In this document: piece by piece, positions 10,916 to 23,294 of the stretch
Layout: the number at the start of each line of letters is the position of its first letter
Position numbering within the stretch: position 1 is the stretch's first letter
Assembly: GCA_030248195.1 (NCBI GenBank)
Contig: JASAND010023092.1
Location: 1-64,000, forward strand
Source: Trissonchulus latispiculum
Lineage: Eukaryota; Nematoda; Enoplea; Enoplida; Ironidae
Reading direction: 5' to 3'
Length of the DNA: 64,000 nt
Position numbers and translations under genes: made by a program
Notes under the pieces: generated by a model
Seen by the model: only the letters and a program-made list of their open reading frames with translations
What the model was told of the DNA's origin: nothing
Databases searched by the model: none

Positions 10916-13900
10916 TCCTATTTTGCCGAAGATGTGTCCTGGTCCATGCGAGTGGACAGTTTCGGAAAGAAACTCCGAAATGACTATATTCTGGAAAAAC
11001 TTGAGGTATAATCTGTGTGATGTCGTATGCTCTTTTTGTTTCAGCTTGTCATCTGCTGGTGTTTTGATTTCGATTCCCGGGGCAGGGCGATTTTTTTCGA
11101 ATCTCACAATTTCAGTTTTTTTTCAAATGTGGAGGGAAAACTTTTGATTCAAGCTATATATTCCGTTTCTTTCTAGCGTGGAGTCCAGGGTGTGTTAGTT
11201 TCGCTTACACTACACCACATAGTATACATATGTAGTGTGTGTGAGTGAAGCTTGTCATACTCTTATGTATTATGTACTCGTCTTGGTGCTATGTATTTCC
11301 ATGAAGTTGTCCTTATCCTGTGAAAATTGTTGTCTCTCTTTCCAGGACTTTGCCTTTCTGCCGATTCTGGGCCCGGTGGATCTCAGTCGACCCAAGGAGA
11401 CCTATTTTGTCCTGGAATTTTATGGCTGTGATGCCAACAGCATTCCAGACTCGCCCTATGAAGTCTATTTTACCCGACTGGTATTACATTCATAGGCGTC
11501 GATTGTTCTGGGCTTTTTCTGCTCGAAAAAGTGGGAGTGGGGAAGTGGGGGGAAATCTAAAGTGGCCTAAAATTAGCAAAAATGCAGTAACAATAGCCTG
11601 TTTTCCACATACTGGTATAACTATGCTTAAAAGTGCTCAAAAATTGAGTTTGAGTACCAAAACAGACGGTTTTGGACCAAAAATCTTTAAAATTAGATAT
11701 TTTCTGGACACCTTATAGTGAGTATGAGAAGCCCAAAAAAGTGGTGGTGGAGCCGAGGTGGGGGGAAGGGGTCTAGTGGGGTGGGGAACCGAAAATTGGG
11801 GGCTTTACCGCCCCCCCCCACTAAAGAAGCCCAGGTTTTATGAGGACTAGCTCTGCAAAGATGACTGGAGTAGATTGAAATTAGTTCACACTTAAGACAC
11901 AGAGCCTAGCAGATTAAAAATGTTTAGTTAAACTTTTAGGCCCTGTTCCTGCATAGCTTTAATTTAACGGATTACAAGATTAAAATTAAAAATTTAAAAT
12001 TACTTCGCCATTAAGGACATAGACCCGCAGATGGTTAAATTTTAATTCCGCGAGATAGAACATATTTTAAGATGCAATCAAAATTTTAAAATCTGCTTTC
12101 TGGTTTTGATTTAGATTGGGGAAGCCCAAGGCAGTTTGATTGATCGGTATTCCATCAAAAATCGATACTATATCGGCAATACGACCATGGATCCAACCCT
12201 AGCCTTTGTTATGGCAAATCTTGCCCTCTGTCGGCCCAATACTTTGGCCTTTGATCCTTTTGTTGGCACAGGTAGTGTTCAATTTTTTTCTTATTAATTT
12301 CTTTGAATTTAATTTAAAATTGAGTTGGTCGTAGTACTTGAGTCTGCTTGCCACAGAAAATGAAAGAATTTTGAAGAAAAGAAAAGCTTAGAAATCGAAG
12401 AGTTTTCTAAGCCTAATTTAAAGTGAGTTTAAAATTTTTCAACATGCACATTTTAAGTGTATTGATTGAGTAGATTTGAACTGAACTAAAATTGATTTAA
12501 CTAGCTTGTGGGCATAAAAGTTTCTAATGTTTTTTCTGACCTATTTTTCATTTTCCTGTCGTCAGGCAGCCTGGTCCTGTCAGCGGCCCACTTTGGTTCT
12601 CGTGTCATCGGTGCCGATATTGCCTATTCTGTGATCTATGCTCAGGGTAAATGCTAAAATCAGTAATAGTAATATCACATGGATGTCCAATTTTTTTACA
12701 GCCGCCTCACCCCAGTCGGTGCTCCGGTTAGAGGTAGTGCCAGCTTAGAACGTATGCATGTTTGAGGGAAGGGGGATGCTGACACTGAATAATAGTCATA
12801 GCAATTACCCGAGGTGTTCCACAAGGCTATCAGTATGTCCATTAAGTCCGACGTAATGGAGGTGCTGTGGTAGCTCCACCAAACAGGCGGCCACCCCTTC
12901 ACAATCTTGGTAAATTGCCCAGGAGGGATTTACGAAATACGATGCAAGAAACCGCTGCGCTACAGGAGGTTCGGGTTGTCCAATTGCTAATGTTTAATGC
13001 CAGTTTGTTGCATATATACTGTTGGGTAATGCTATCAATCAATAATACTACATTTGATTGATAGTGTTTATAACAGTTTGTTGCATATTATACTGTTATA
13101 CTGACATAACCTATTTCTTTCCAGCAGTTCCTGACATTGCTACTAACCGATCAGTCATACACACAGGATGAACCTTATATTCTCTATTAGTTGTATCTTA
13201 CCATATTCTCAATTTTTTTAGCCTTTGATGATGCTATATTTTTGTACCTAATTTAGTTGTTGCGGTTTTCCGACATCTACAGCATTCAAAGGGGGTTTAT
13301 AACCTCATTATTGTTTCCTATTTTCTGCAGTTTTTTGTTTTTTCAGGAAAATCCAGTCGGAAAGATGTGGTCTATCGATCGGCGGACGAGAGTATTCGAC
13401 GAAATTTTGAGCAATATGGTTTGCTGGATCGCTATCTGGATATGCTGATTGCAGACGCCAGCTACCCGAAACTGTGGCGGTGTGGCGCACAGTTTGATGC
13501 AATCATAACGGATCGTAAGTATATACGTAAATATAATATTTGATTTTAATTTAATTTAAAATGTACTTTTGATTTTAATATTATATATAGGTTATTGTTA
13601 CAGGGAATGGGGAGGGGGTAAAATTTAGCGACCCATTTGGGGACATCATCCCCTTTTTGAATCCCATTTGGGGACATCATCCCCTTTTTGAATCTCATTT
13701 GGGGGCATCATCCCCTTTTTGAATTTGTGGCTTTCTCTTCTTGGTAATTTTTGCCAAAAATATACAGATCATTGTTTAATAGAGTTCCGTCTTTGCCGTA
13801 AAAGTTTACCTTAAATCCTTCCCGCTTCCACGGAATGACCCTACCTGAACGTGAAGGCAAATTTCACTGACCCTTGTGGGTAGCAAATTTTGGTTTTAGA

Positions 13901-16900
13901 CAAAATTCATGGTTTTGAGTTTTTAGCAAAATATTATAGTGATTGCAACCGAAAAAGTTTTGGATATTTCCGTCGTGAAACTTTTCGGCATTTTTTCTTC
14001 CGGGTTTTGTTGTCTATTTTCTTACTCCTTCTGAGAGCAATTTTAGAAACCCTTGGACAACTTGCCGACAGTTATTCTCAAAACTTCCCAAAACTTATTC
14101 ACTTTTATACATGTCTATGTACTTTGCATACATGTTGGAACTTGGAATGTCTGTTTAATAGGAAAACAGAAACTACATAATACTTACGTACTGGCTTATA
14201 ATCAATAGTAACAGGCCATAGAAATCAGCGCAAATCAATACGTACATTACAAAATAGATATACAAACAGTACAAAATTGCAGCCAAAATTACTTATCCTA
14301 CTAAAGTGTTAATTATTGCCAAAATTACAGCCTATGTACAATTATTTTACATAATGAATGAATATATGAACGAAATCTGCATATGCATTTTTTCGAAATT
14401 AGCAAATAAGAGTGTTTGTTTTTAAACTGCTGTTTTCTAACCTTTCTTTACACTGAAATTATTTTTATTGCGGATTTCCCTGAAGATCTCAGCTTTTTGA
14501 CACAGAAAATATTTCATTTCCTCCTTGTCTCACGGAAAATTTGAGATGGTTGCAGCACGTAGGGGTAGAGTTTTGATATTCTAATTCAGTTCGAATCGGA
14601 TTCCAATTAATTAAGGTCTTATTAATTAGTGATTTCTAATTAATTGGCTCCATTGACGACTTCAGGCAAAACTCCGGCCTCCATAAATGAGCCGCCTATG
14701 TAGCCCATCGGTCGAATCTTCATAACCACCTCTTTGATGGCAGGACCGCCCGGTCCGGGCACGGGCCGATAGCTCATGCCCGGCCCAGCGAAATTGGGCA
14801 GCTCATTTCTGCCCAGAAAATAGTAGCCAAACAGATTGGATGATGAGTGGCAGCTAAAAGAAATTTGATTCTCAGAAAATTAAAATTTAATTAATTATAA
14901 TTCATTGTGTTTATAGTTTATTTATTTATCTAGTAGCAATTATTTGACATTTTACATTTCATATTGATTACGCTTTTCGTGAACTTATAGAAACGAAGAT
15001 AAATTTATGTAATGAAGATGTTAGCTAGTTATAACTATTGAAGTTAGTTAAATTTATAATCATAAAAAATTCATTAATTATTAAAAATTATTTATTTTAT
15101 TTTATGTTATGCATCATTGTTTTATTATTTATTAATTTGTTAAAATTTGTAATAAATATTAAATACCTATCAATATTTCGTAAACATAAAATATTAGGAT
15201 TTTAAAAATGACATTTAAATTTTGTATCGTAGATTTTTGTATTGACTAGCTTACTCTCCGTAACTGGAGTACCACCAGGCACTATGGTAGTAGGCGGCGC
15301 AATTTTTCAGTGAGCCATCAAAGTCATGATCAAACGTTGAAAAGGGCCTTTCGTTTGATTTGGACAAATAGTCTCCTAAAATTTAACAATTCAAACTAAA
15401 ATTAAATTCTATAATAGAAGTAAATTTTGCAATATTGCAGCTTCAAGAGTACGTAATACATAAGAGTGTGACAAGCGTCAAGCTTTCTGTTATCAGCTTT
15501 AGGTACATGCTCTGCACGCTAAACCGGCTAACTGAGACTGTCGTAAAAGTGTTAACACTTGATCTCTTTTTAAAGTACCGGCATCTCCATAGTAGCTGTC
15601 CACATGCAATGTATAGTACTCGGAGGCATTGCCCAGGGAAAAATGGGCATAGCCGGCCGACGTAGTTACCATGCCCACATCCATTAGGGATATTTTCAGT
15701 TCCATTGGTTTCTGTGTGGTCAGCTGGTGAATTCGATTATTGCCTAAAGCGTAGGAAATAATCGTTTGAAAATCGTTAATTTATCGATTATCGTTAATTT
15801 ATCGATTAATGATTTGATATACTTAGATAAGCTATCTAAGGATCAGCTAATTCAGCTTTAGAATCTTGTATGTAATTTATTAAAAACTGATGCCTGATTT
15901 GTGACTTTGGTATCGACGACGTCAATACTTAGTTTTGTATGCTAAGGACCAGAATTTGAATTTTGGTTTTTCCTTTTTTCAGATTGGATATAAATTGTGT
16001 ATTTACTTTCAGTATGTAATCGTTTTGTAAACGAACATAAATTTTTCATAAATTTCTTAATTGCAATAATTACCTAAATAGAATTCGCCGTTGATGTTGC
16101 CAAAACCGCACTCATAGAAGTACCAGCCTCGGTAAAAGTCCACAGATCCATTGAAGCGTCGCATGATTACCTGAAATTAAATTTTTTCTAAATTTAGGTT
16201 TTAGATCTCTTTTTTAAAATTTGAATTTAAGTTTCTATGTTGACTAATTCAATAATCTTAGCTCTCAAGTGGACAGTTTCAAAGCTGGCTGATGGTATAA
16301 TTAATATGTGTGGAATGGAATGTGTATGTGGGTACATGTTAAACGTGCGTACAATGCTTATTACATGTAGTTAAATTACATATTTATCTTTCAAGATTAT
16401 TTTAGCCAAAATTATCGTTTAACGTAATACAGAGTTATCGAACTCTCACTTACCGTCCACCCACCCCCATCGTGTGTCATATCACAGTATACACTGTAGT
16501 AGCACTCTGGGCAGGTGTCGGGGTAAATGGTATAGACCCCTGACGGGGCACCTTTATTCTGATCCAGTACCTCAGCACAGTCGCGGGGCACTAAAAATAA
16601 GAGAAAGCGAAATTGAAAAATTGAAAAATTAACAAATTAGGCTCAAATTAGCATTCCATCCCAATATTCCTTGTGTGTGTTGACCAGGTAAAGCTTTTTT
16701 GGAAAAGATTTAATTCCTGTTTTTCCCTAAAAAACCTCGACTTACTGCCAACAACTTGTCGCGGAATATTTATGTCCACGTCTTCGATTTGATCGACGGT
16801 TATGTTAGCCCGAGGGTAGAGATCGAAACCATCCTTTTGACCCAAAATCAGAACACAATGCCATAAGAGTAGTGATAGAAGTAGTAAAGTTATGGTATGA

Positions 16901-19900
16901 ATGGAACTGTACAATTGCTTATAATGGAGTATTGAGGGCATTACTACCACAACGTTGTCCTGAAATATTGAAGCAAAGATGTGTCGGCTTCTGTAAACAG
17001 AAAAATTTGAGATTTGAGATGTCCCTGAGGTATATATTTGATAAAAATTACATTTTTTCAAGTATAACTTTGTGATAATTTCTCACCGATGTCTTAAGTG
17101 TAGTCACCTGGATTAACCCTAAAATTTAACTAACTGCCAACATTCTGGTGTTCTTATTAATCTCATTAATTGATCAGTTTTTTTAAAAAGAGCTCGTATT
17201 ATTGGAAGTCTGAACAAATTCAAATTATTTCTATTTGTTTCTGAAATTTTACGCAAACCTCTGGTCAGACTGCCCACACTTTCACCCAAACCTGAGATTA
17301 AGCTTCTTGCTGTGTGCTGCTTTAATAAGATCCCAAGTATATAATCTCTGTAATTGAAAATTTAATTTTCAGAAGTTGTATATATTTGTGAAAAAATTAG
17401 AAAAATCTAAGAAATTCTAGCAAATGTCCTGCAAGCAAGCTGTACAATACTGCTGACAAAGACAAATTTGTCCGTAAAACTAAAAATTAGTAGATAGACA
17501 CTCAAATCACACACACCTTTTCTGAGCTCAGAAAAACGTTCATTAAAAGACGAGAATGGCACGTCTTTTAGTTTGCGTAACTAAGAAATTGCAGTTTTTA
17601 CACAGGCATGCAAAAAAGGAGTGAAATTTGAGGCAGGCTGGGGGGGTTACGTCTCTACGTCTTTTCTCTGCGTCTCCGTTTGTCTCCAGTGACCCAAAGA
17701 CTCAGTAAAGCGAATTGTGATTTGACGGAAGTGGTTGCGTCACTACATTTTCACTCACTCAGTGTTCATCTCTCTCGGTTTTGTCTACTCCGAACTTCTT
17801 ACAACATACTAATTCTGAGTTTGAGGGAAACTAAATTTAGGTCATACCTATGTAGTTGAGAGGGAAAACTTTTTGTGAGACTTTTGTCTAATTTGGTTTC
17901 TTCTTCAAACTTTCACTTACGTACATTTTCATTTTCACTTTGGCAAAGTGGTGCTTTTTGAGAAAAAATTGTCTTTTTCATTGAAAAACATTGCACCTCA
18001 TTTTTCTGAAATATAGTGTTGCTTTTTTGATTGCACTTTTGCAGAGTTTACAAACTTGATAAAAATTTCACCTATGTGTGTATGCCTTCACTATTTTCTT
18101 GCCAGTGAGGTTAATTAGAAACGCAATTCGTAAAATGAATATGGGAAATGCAGTTGGAGTTTTTTTTTAAATTTAACATGCATAGTGTCGTTTTTGATAC
18201 TTATGTTTTTTATGGGAAAATTTCTAAGATCTTGGTGTTTAAAAAGCCTATATTAACACTACGTGTATTAATACAAAATAAAAAGAACTAAAGAGTGTAA
18301 ATTAGAGTTAGGCATTTTCGTTGATTTAAAGTTTCTATTTTTTATTTTAGTGTACTATGTTTCTATTGTAGCTCCTTATGGCCTGCGAGAAAAAGGTAGT
18401 AAAATTGGTTCTACCAAACCAGACCCGACTGTGCCTCCTCATTTGTAAGATTTTAATTTGTTAATTAATCTTAATCTTAATTAGTTTGAATTAATTATTA
18501 ATTTTAAAATTTTTTCAATAATTATCGGATTTTTAATAAATGAGTTTTAACAGGCTTATTTTTAATAGAAATGTACGTATCATATTTATTTTTTGCAATG
18601 ATGTAGTTACATGTTAATTAGCTTGTGTTATGTTGGTTTGTTTGGTATTACACTATACTAGTTAATTAATTTTATTTACATTTAAATTATTTTCAGAGTT
18701 GACAAACATTATCCCGCCAAAGTTAAGTATCGAATTTCCGACCTTTACTGTGATCTTCTGAACTACGCCGCTGCGCATCTGAGCATTGCCGGTCGTCTGG
18801 TGTACTGGTTTCCTATCTGTTTTAAAAATGGGTAAATTATTTGTTTATTTTTAATTAATTTTAATTAAACTTATTTTTGATATCATAATTAGTTTTCCCT
18901 TGTCTATGTTAGAAATTTGCTCTTGTTTGAGCTGAATGACTGTTGGACTGTTTGGCTGCCTGTTAAAGTGGATTACAAAATCAGGAAACATTTTAATTTA
19001 AACATTTTAATTAAACAGAATTTAACTTTGTTAAGATTGTGTCGTAGGTGCACATCAACAGAGCATACTGCAGTTTGAATTAAATCACGAAATCAGGACA
19101 CATTAAGCAAAATTTAATTTTTTTAAGATTAATTTAGCTTTCTTTATTTTAATTAAATTTAGATTTTATTTCATAATTTTATGATGTCTGAAAAGTTTGT
19201 GTTCTAGGTACATATAAACAGAGCATACAGCAGTTTGTCAAGTCTATTAAAATTTAATCACAAGATCAGGACACATTAAGCAGAATTTAATTTATTCAAG
19301 ATTTTAGATTTAATTTTTTTGGTAATTTATTTTAGTACACTCCCCAGCCGCCAGGAATTGGAAGATTCCTTTCCCAAACATCCAGCGCTGGTTCTGATAG
19401 CTCACTGTTTGCAGAGGTTGCAGAAATCTCGCGGTCGAATTCTAATTGTAATGGAAAAGTGGAGAGATCCGAGGGTAGGATTCATTATAATTGGTTATGA
19501 TTAATTAATCGAATGATTAGGCTAATTAGTTAAATTGATGGAATAAAGGACTGTAGTTGTTGTGGTTGCTGCATATGCAAGATAGGCACCGGGTATTTTT
19601 TCATATCCGGATATTCGCCTATTTTGCGTTAACGGATATTCGGTTATCCGCTAATTCCAAACTTAAGTTCCAGAAAATTTATCAAATTAACAATTGAAAT
19701 TTTAATTTTTCTGGTAAGTTGTTTGGTACGCTGCGAATATCTATCATAATAGCCAAGCCACACCATTGATCTCTAAAATGTTTTCAAAGAAAAGTTTGAA
19801 AAATAATTTTAAAATGTTAAAATTTTTCTCAAAATTTCGCTAATTTGTCATTACTTTGTTTGAAATTTAAACGGATATCCGGATATTTTTCTGAAATCGG

Positions 19901-20134
19901 ATATTATCGGGATATAAAAATTATCGGAATATCCAGTGTCCATCACTATACAATATATGGCAAATATAATTTGTTAGGCATTTGTATTGCAAATTTCAAG
20001 ATCTACAGTTGCGTTATTTTTATGATTTTCTACAAATTCTTTTTGCTGTTTTTTAGGAATCGGAAGTGGCCTTTGTTACCAACGATTTGTACAGCGAGCA
20101 GAGCTTTAGAGAACAGCTGACGGCCAAATCATAA
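10916..20134 (+). CDS. TRMT11: tRNA (guanine-10-N2)-methyltransferase catalytic subunit, nine exons, N terminus missing
   Basis: Exons: 10916-11005, 11346-11480, 12115-12271, 12566-12646, 13347-13514, 18372-18444, 18697-18831, 19336-19474, 20057-20134. Together they give 1056 nt in one open frame (351 aa plus stop), all with GT-AG introns. TRMT11 family members methylate G10 of tRNAs in complex with TRMT112. Visible marks: [11 protein letters not shown], the SAM-binding [22 protein letters not shown] joined to PPYG to give the catalytic DPPY, and GRLVYWFPI. The DPPY motif is split by a 4.86-kb intron (13515-18371) that contains a whole gene on the other strand. Compared with animal orthologues (about 460 aa), roughly the first 110 residues of the THUMP-like region are missing. 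The first exon seen, [16 protein letters not shown], fits the middle of that region. The conserved frame argues for a working gene. Confidence 0.94.
11250..11285. repeat. CAAGAG-family MITE end in a TRMT11 intron
   Basis: The string GTCATACTCTTATGTATTAT followed by GTACTCG is the inverted form of the CAAGAGTACATAATATAAGAG-type terminus. Only one end is evident here. A nearly identical string occurs at about 8545. Confidence 0.5.
11509..11833. mobile_element. Possible MITE in a TRMT11 intron
   Basis: The segment begins CTGGGCTTTTTCT and ends AGAAGCCCAG, giving an approximate 10-13 bp terminal inverted repeat. Inside are G-rich stretches (11520-11550 and 11740-11800). No target duplication was recognised, so the call is tentative. 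Confidence 0.35.
13625..13728. repeat. Tandem repeat, about 32-bp unit, three copies
   Basis: The unit begins CCATTTGGGGACATCATCCC and continues CTTTTTGAAT. Three consecutive copies with one or two substitutions lie at the start of the large TRMT11 intron. Confidence 0.8.
14640..16941 (-). CDS. Secreted fibrinogen-related domain (FReD) protein, complete, six exons
   Basis: Exons in transcript order: 16746-16941, 16454-16590, 16074-16170, 15579-15743, 15255-15375, 14640-14853. They sum to 930 nt, exactly 309 codons plus stop, with GT-AG junctions. The Met at 16941 precedes a hydrophobic signal segment ([19 protein letters not shown]). After a short linker the FReD begins [20 protein letters not shown] and continues [43 protein letters not shown], then [20 protein letters not shown] (the calcium-site region), [14 protein letters not shown] and [12 protein letters not shown]. 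The cysteine pairs at both ends of the domain are kept. Animal FReD proteins bind carbohydrates or other surface ligands and act in innate recognition or matrix; which role applies here cannot be told. It lies entirely inside an intron of TRMT11 on the opposite strand. An AATAAA for this strand lies at about 14464-14469. Confidence 0.94.
15440..15545. repeat. CAAGAG-family MITE fragment in a FReD-gene intron
   Basis: CAAGAGTACGTAATACATAA followed by GAGTGTGACAAGCG marks one end of the family. Downstream text (TATCAGCTTTAGGTACATGC) resembles the interior seen at about 37770-37800. It lies in intron 4 of the FReD gene, within the larger TRMT11 intron. Confidence 0.55.
18960..19310. repeat. Imperfect tandem duplication in a TRMT11 intron
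   Basis: Words such as AAATCAGGACACATTAAGC, AGATTTTAATTT-like strings, and ACAGAGCATAC(T/A)GCAGTTTG recur two to three times at intervals of about 130-180 bp, consistent with local duplication inside the intron between exons 18697-18831 and 19336-19474. Confidence 0.6.
19590..19948. mobile_element. hAT-like MITE of the ATATCCGG family, left end damaged
   Basis: The inside matches the element at 7160-7546: GCACCGGGTATTTTTTCATA near the left end and ATATCCAGTGTCCATCACTA at the right. The first bases of the left terminus (TAGTGATGG) are partly lost and no 8-bp duplication is visible. It lies in the last TRMT11 intron. Confidence 0.75.
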
Positions 20135-20172
20135 CTGTTTTATATGTTTGTTAATTGTTGAATTTCATCGGA

Positions 20173-20178
20173 AATAAA
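20173..20178 (+). promoter_or_regulatory. Candidate poly(A) signal of TRMT11
   Basis: AATAAA lies about 40 nt downstream of the TRMT11 stop codon. Confidence 0.6.
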
Positions 20179-20337
20179 GAAATCGGGTTTTTGTTTTAGG
20201 GTTCAGTTTTTCGACGTTCGGTTTTCCGTCGTCGCTAGGTAGGTAGCTCTATTTTTAGGGAATGAAACGATTTGCGTGGATAAATGCCTACGTTTTAAAA
20301 TAATTCATTGCTTACAGAAGTTCAGAAGTGTTCTTAG

Positions 20338-21554
20338 GGGGGGGGGCGACTAAACTTTTGCCCCGACTTTGTCCGATTGGCCTACTTTTTGGCGAAGTTA
20401 AAGAGGATGGGTGTGGTCAAAAAATACTTGGTCGTTGGTTCTTAGCTGCCTTCCAGCCATGTGCAGCCGTCGCGTTTATGTGCCCGACCACCCCTTTTTC
20501 ACAACAACCAACATAATTAATTAAAAATCTCTGCTGGATGCAAGACCCTAGCTTCAAGCTTGTCATTGGCCAATATGATTTGGCACATGTGCCCCTATCT
20601 GCGGAAAAATACTAGATGTCTGTATCTTATCTGCATCTAAGGGAATTACTGTTCAAAGTTGAAGTTTCGGCAAAAATTTGAAAATTTTTGGCTAACGAAA
20701 GGAATATTTTATTACTGGTGCGAGCTATAAGGCTGTAATTTGGCATAAAAGGAGACCCTATGGGAGTACTCATTTGTGCCAAATGGCAAGAAATTCTGCC
20801 GCGTGAAAAAATTTTTATGTCAACTTTAATCTTCAAAAATTGCCAAAATCGCCTTTTTTGGGCAATAGTACCCCAGAAATCGAAAAAATCAAATTTTTTG
20901 AAATTAAATTTTTTTGAGATATTTGAACTCAGCGTGGTCGGAAACATACTCACAAACGATTTCAGCTCGATTAGTGAAGGTTTGCGACTTCTATGGCTGC
21001 AGAAAGCCTTTACACAGGATCCGACAGACTGAAAATGGCGATTTTGGCAATTTTTGAAGATTAAAGTTGACATAAAAATTTTTTCACGCGGCAGAATTTC
21101 TTGCCATTTGGCACAAATGAGTACTCCCGTATGGTCTCCTTTTATGCCAAATTACAGCCTAATAGCTCGTACCAGTAATAAAATATCCCTTTCGTTAGCC
21201 AAAAATTTTCAAAATTTTGCCGAAACTTCAACTTTGAACAGTTATTCCCTTAGATGCAGATAAGATACAGACATCTAGTATTTTTCCGCGGATAGGGACA
21301 CATGTGCCAAATCACATTGGCCAATGACAAGCTTGATGCTTAGGTCTTGCAACCAGCAGAGATTTTTAATCAATTATGTTGGTGGTTGTGAAAAAGGGGG
21401 GGTCGGGCACATAAATGCGACGGGTGCACATGGCTGGAAGGCAGCGGAGAACCAACGACCAAGTATTTTTTGACCACACCCATGCTCTTTAACTTCGCCA
21501 AAAAGAAGGCCAATCCGACAAATTCGGGGCACCCCCATTTTAGTAGCCCCCCCC
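20338..21554. mobile_element. Foldback element with 520-bp arms and poly-G/C ends
   Basis: Arms 20338-20856 and about 21037-21554 are inverted copies of each other with scattered differences, around a centre of about 180 bp. The ends are G-tracts (GGGGGGGGGGCGACTAAA) and C-tracts (TAGTAGCCCCCCCC). The right end is followed by TTAA and the left end is preceded by TTAG, so a TTAA target is likely. The poly-G/C ends resemble those of 23295-24692. Reading frames inside are mirror images produced by the arms and look like nothing known. Confidence 0.82.
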
Positions 21555-21659
21555 TTAAGGCAGGGGATTTCAATAATCTATCGACTATGCTTAAAATTAA
21601 CTCAACTCATTCGACTGCGCTCATCGATTTTTCTTTTCGTCAACTGTTTCGTTAAAATA

Positions 21660-23290
21660 ATTTAATAATAATAATAATAATAAAATAATTTTAGTTAAAT
21701 TCAAATTTAACTTTAATTTAAATTTTAGTTAAATTTAACTATGACTGAAAGGCATTTGGAGTAGAGTTTAGTGTAGAATTATCCATTATGTACTCTTGAA
21801 TCTTGATGTAACCTGGTCAACTAATGCTGCAAAAAGCGGAAATAAGGGTATTGCAAACTTAAACGTATACTCTCCGATGAGTTATTTGAAAGACGCTGTT
21901 TTTGCCTGCTATGATAAAGCTTTCATAGCACTGCTGGTTTTTCTTGCCATTTCTGTCTTTTTGAGAGTGAACTGTTGTTTTGAGTTCTGTAATCGAAACT
22001 GATTAAGTTGAAAATTCATGTCCATTTACGGATAGAGAATATTCTATATTTAAATTTAGTCATATTCCCACCAAAAGGTCAACCAAATCTACGCAGTGGC
22101 AGAGCCTTTAGTTAATGACTTCTCCTATTATAAACTTAATTTGAGCAAACCTAAAAACCAAAGCCGAAGTTCTCTAATGAATCCCTGTTGGCTAATGCTG
22201 CAAAACTGATACATGGTGACAACTGAGCAAAATTCGACAGAGTTTGAATATTTTGAAAGACGCTTTTTTTGCCTGCTGTGATAATGAAAGGTTATCATGG
22301 CATCTAAATTCTGTCCTCAAATTCTAAAGTCAGATTTATTGGGGGGGGGGCTAAAATGTGAGTAACCAAGGTTTGTTGGATTTCAATTCTTTTTTGCGGG
22401 CATGTAAAGCATGTGCGTGGGCAAAATAGGATTAATCCATTAATCCAAAACGTCTACGAAAACCTGGCCAACCCCACGATTTTGGCGACATCCAACATAA
22501 AAACTTAAAAATATCTCACAGCTGATTGGCTCATTCGCTCATTCAAAAGTCGACGCTTTGGTACAGCAAGAGATGACATACTGGGTAATATTTACACTGC
22601 ATTTGCTGTTACCCTAAAGGTTTGAGAGTAATGCTAGCCCAAACTTGAATAAATATCAAAAATTTGGGAAATTTTGGCCGCCGAATCGAAAACCTTAAAT
22701 TTGACGAAACCCTGGAAGCTAAAATTTGGTGTGAACATAACTTAAACAAAAACAAAGTGAAGGTAATATCCCTCAATTCAGTCGTCCTTTTAAAACTTGA
22801 AATTTCAGTTTTTCTAACATAACTTGAAATAGGTGGCAAATATGCACTTGAGCCAAGAAGAAAAGTTGTTCAGAAGCATGTAAGCTATCGATTGATAGGT
22901 TTATTACATCTGCATATTGGACAATCTTCAAAAATTGGTTTTTCAGGTTTTTGGCACATTTTTCATGAAACAAGTGGCATAGGCATACAAATTTGTCAGT
23001 CACTTCCCACTTTGAATGTCATAGTAGCCTGTAAAATTATTATAAATAATAAAAAAACGCACCTGGTCCCATTTAGGTAGGAATTGAATTCACTAGGTGC
23101 GCATTTATTATACTATAGCAACGTTAAAAGAAACATAACAGTATAGTATAATTCTTAATTTTTCCAAGCAAAAATTTCAAATGAACTCCCAATCAAAAAA
23201 GACAGATCAACTTTGAACGAACCTTTCACAAAAATATAAAAACACAGGTCTTTTCTGCCCGCGCACTTTCACCACATAATACTCCTGAAG
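21660..23290. other. Intergenic stretch with a local direct repeat, no gene recognised
   Basis: An (ATA)n microsatellite lies at 21661-21688. About 21820-21930 and 22190-22290 share a direct repeat (TAATGCTGCAAAA, TTTGAAAGACGCT, TTTTGCCTGCT). A G11 tract lies near 22341. No exon with convincing splice signals was seen. Confidence 0.4.
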
Positions 23291-23294
23291 TTAA

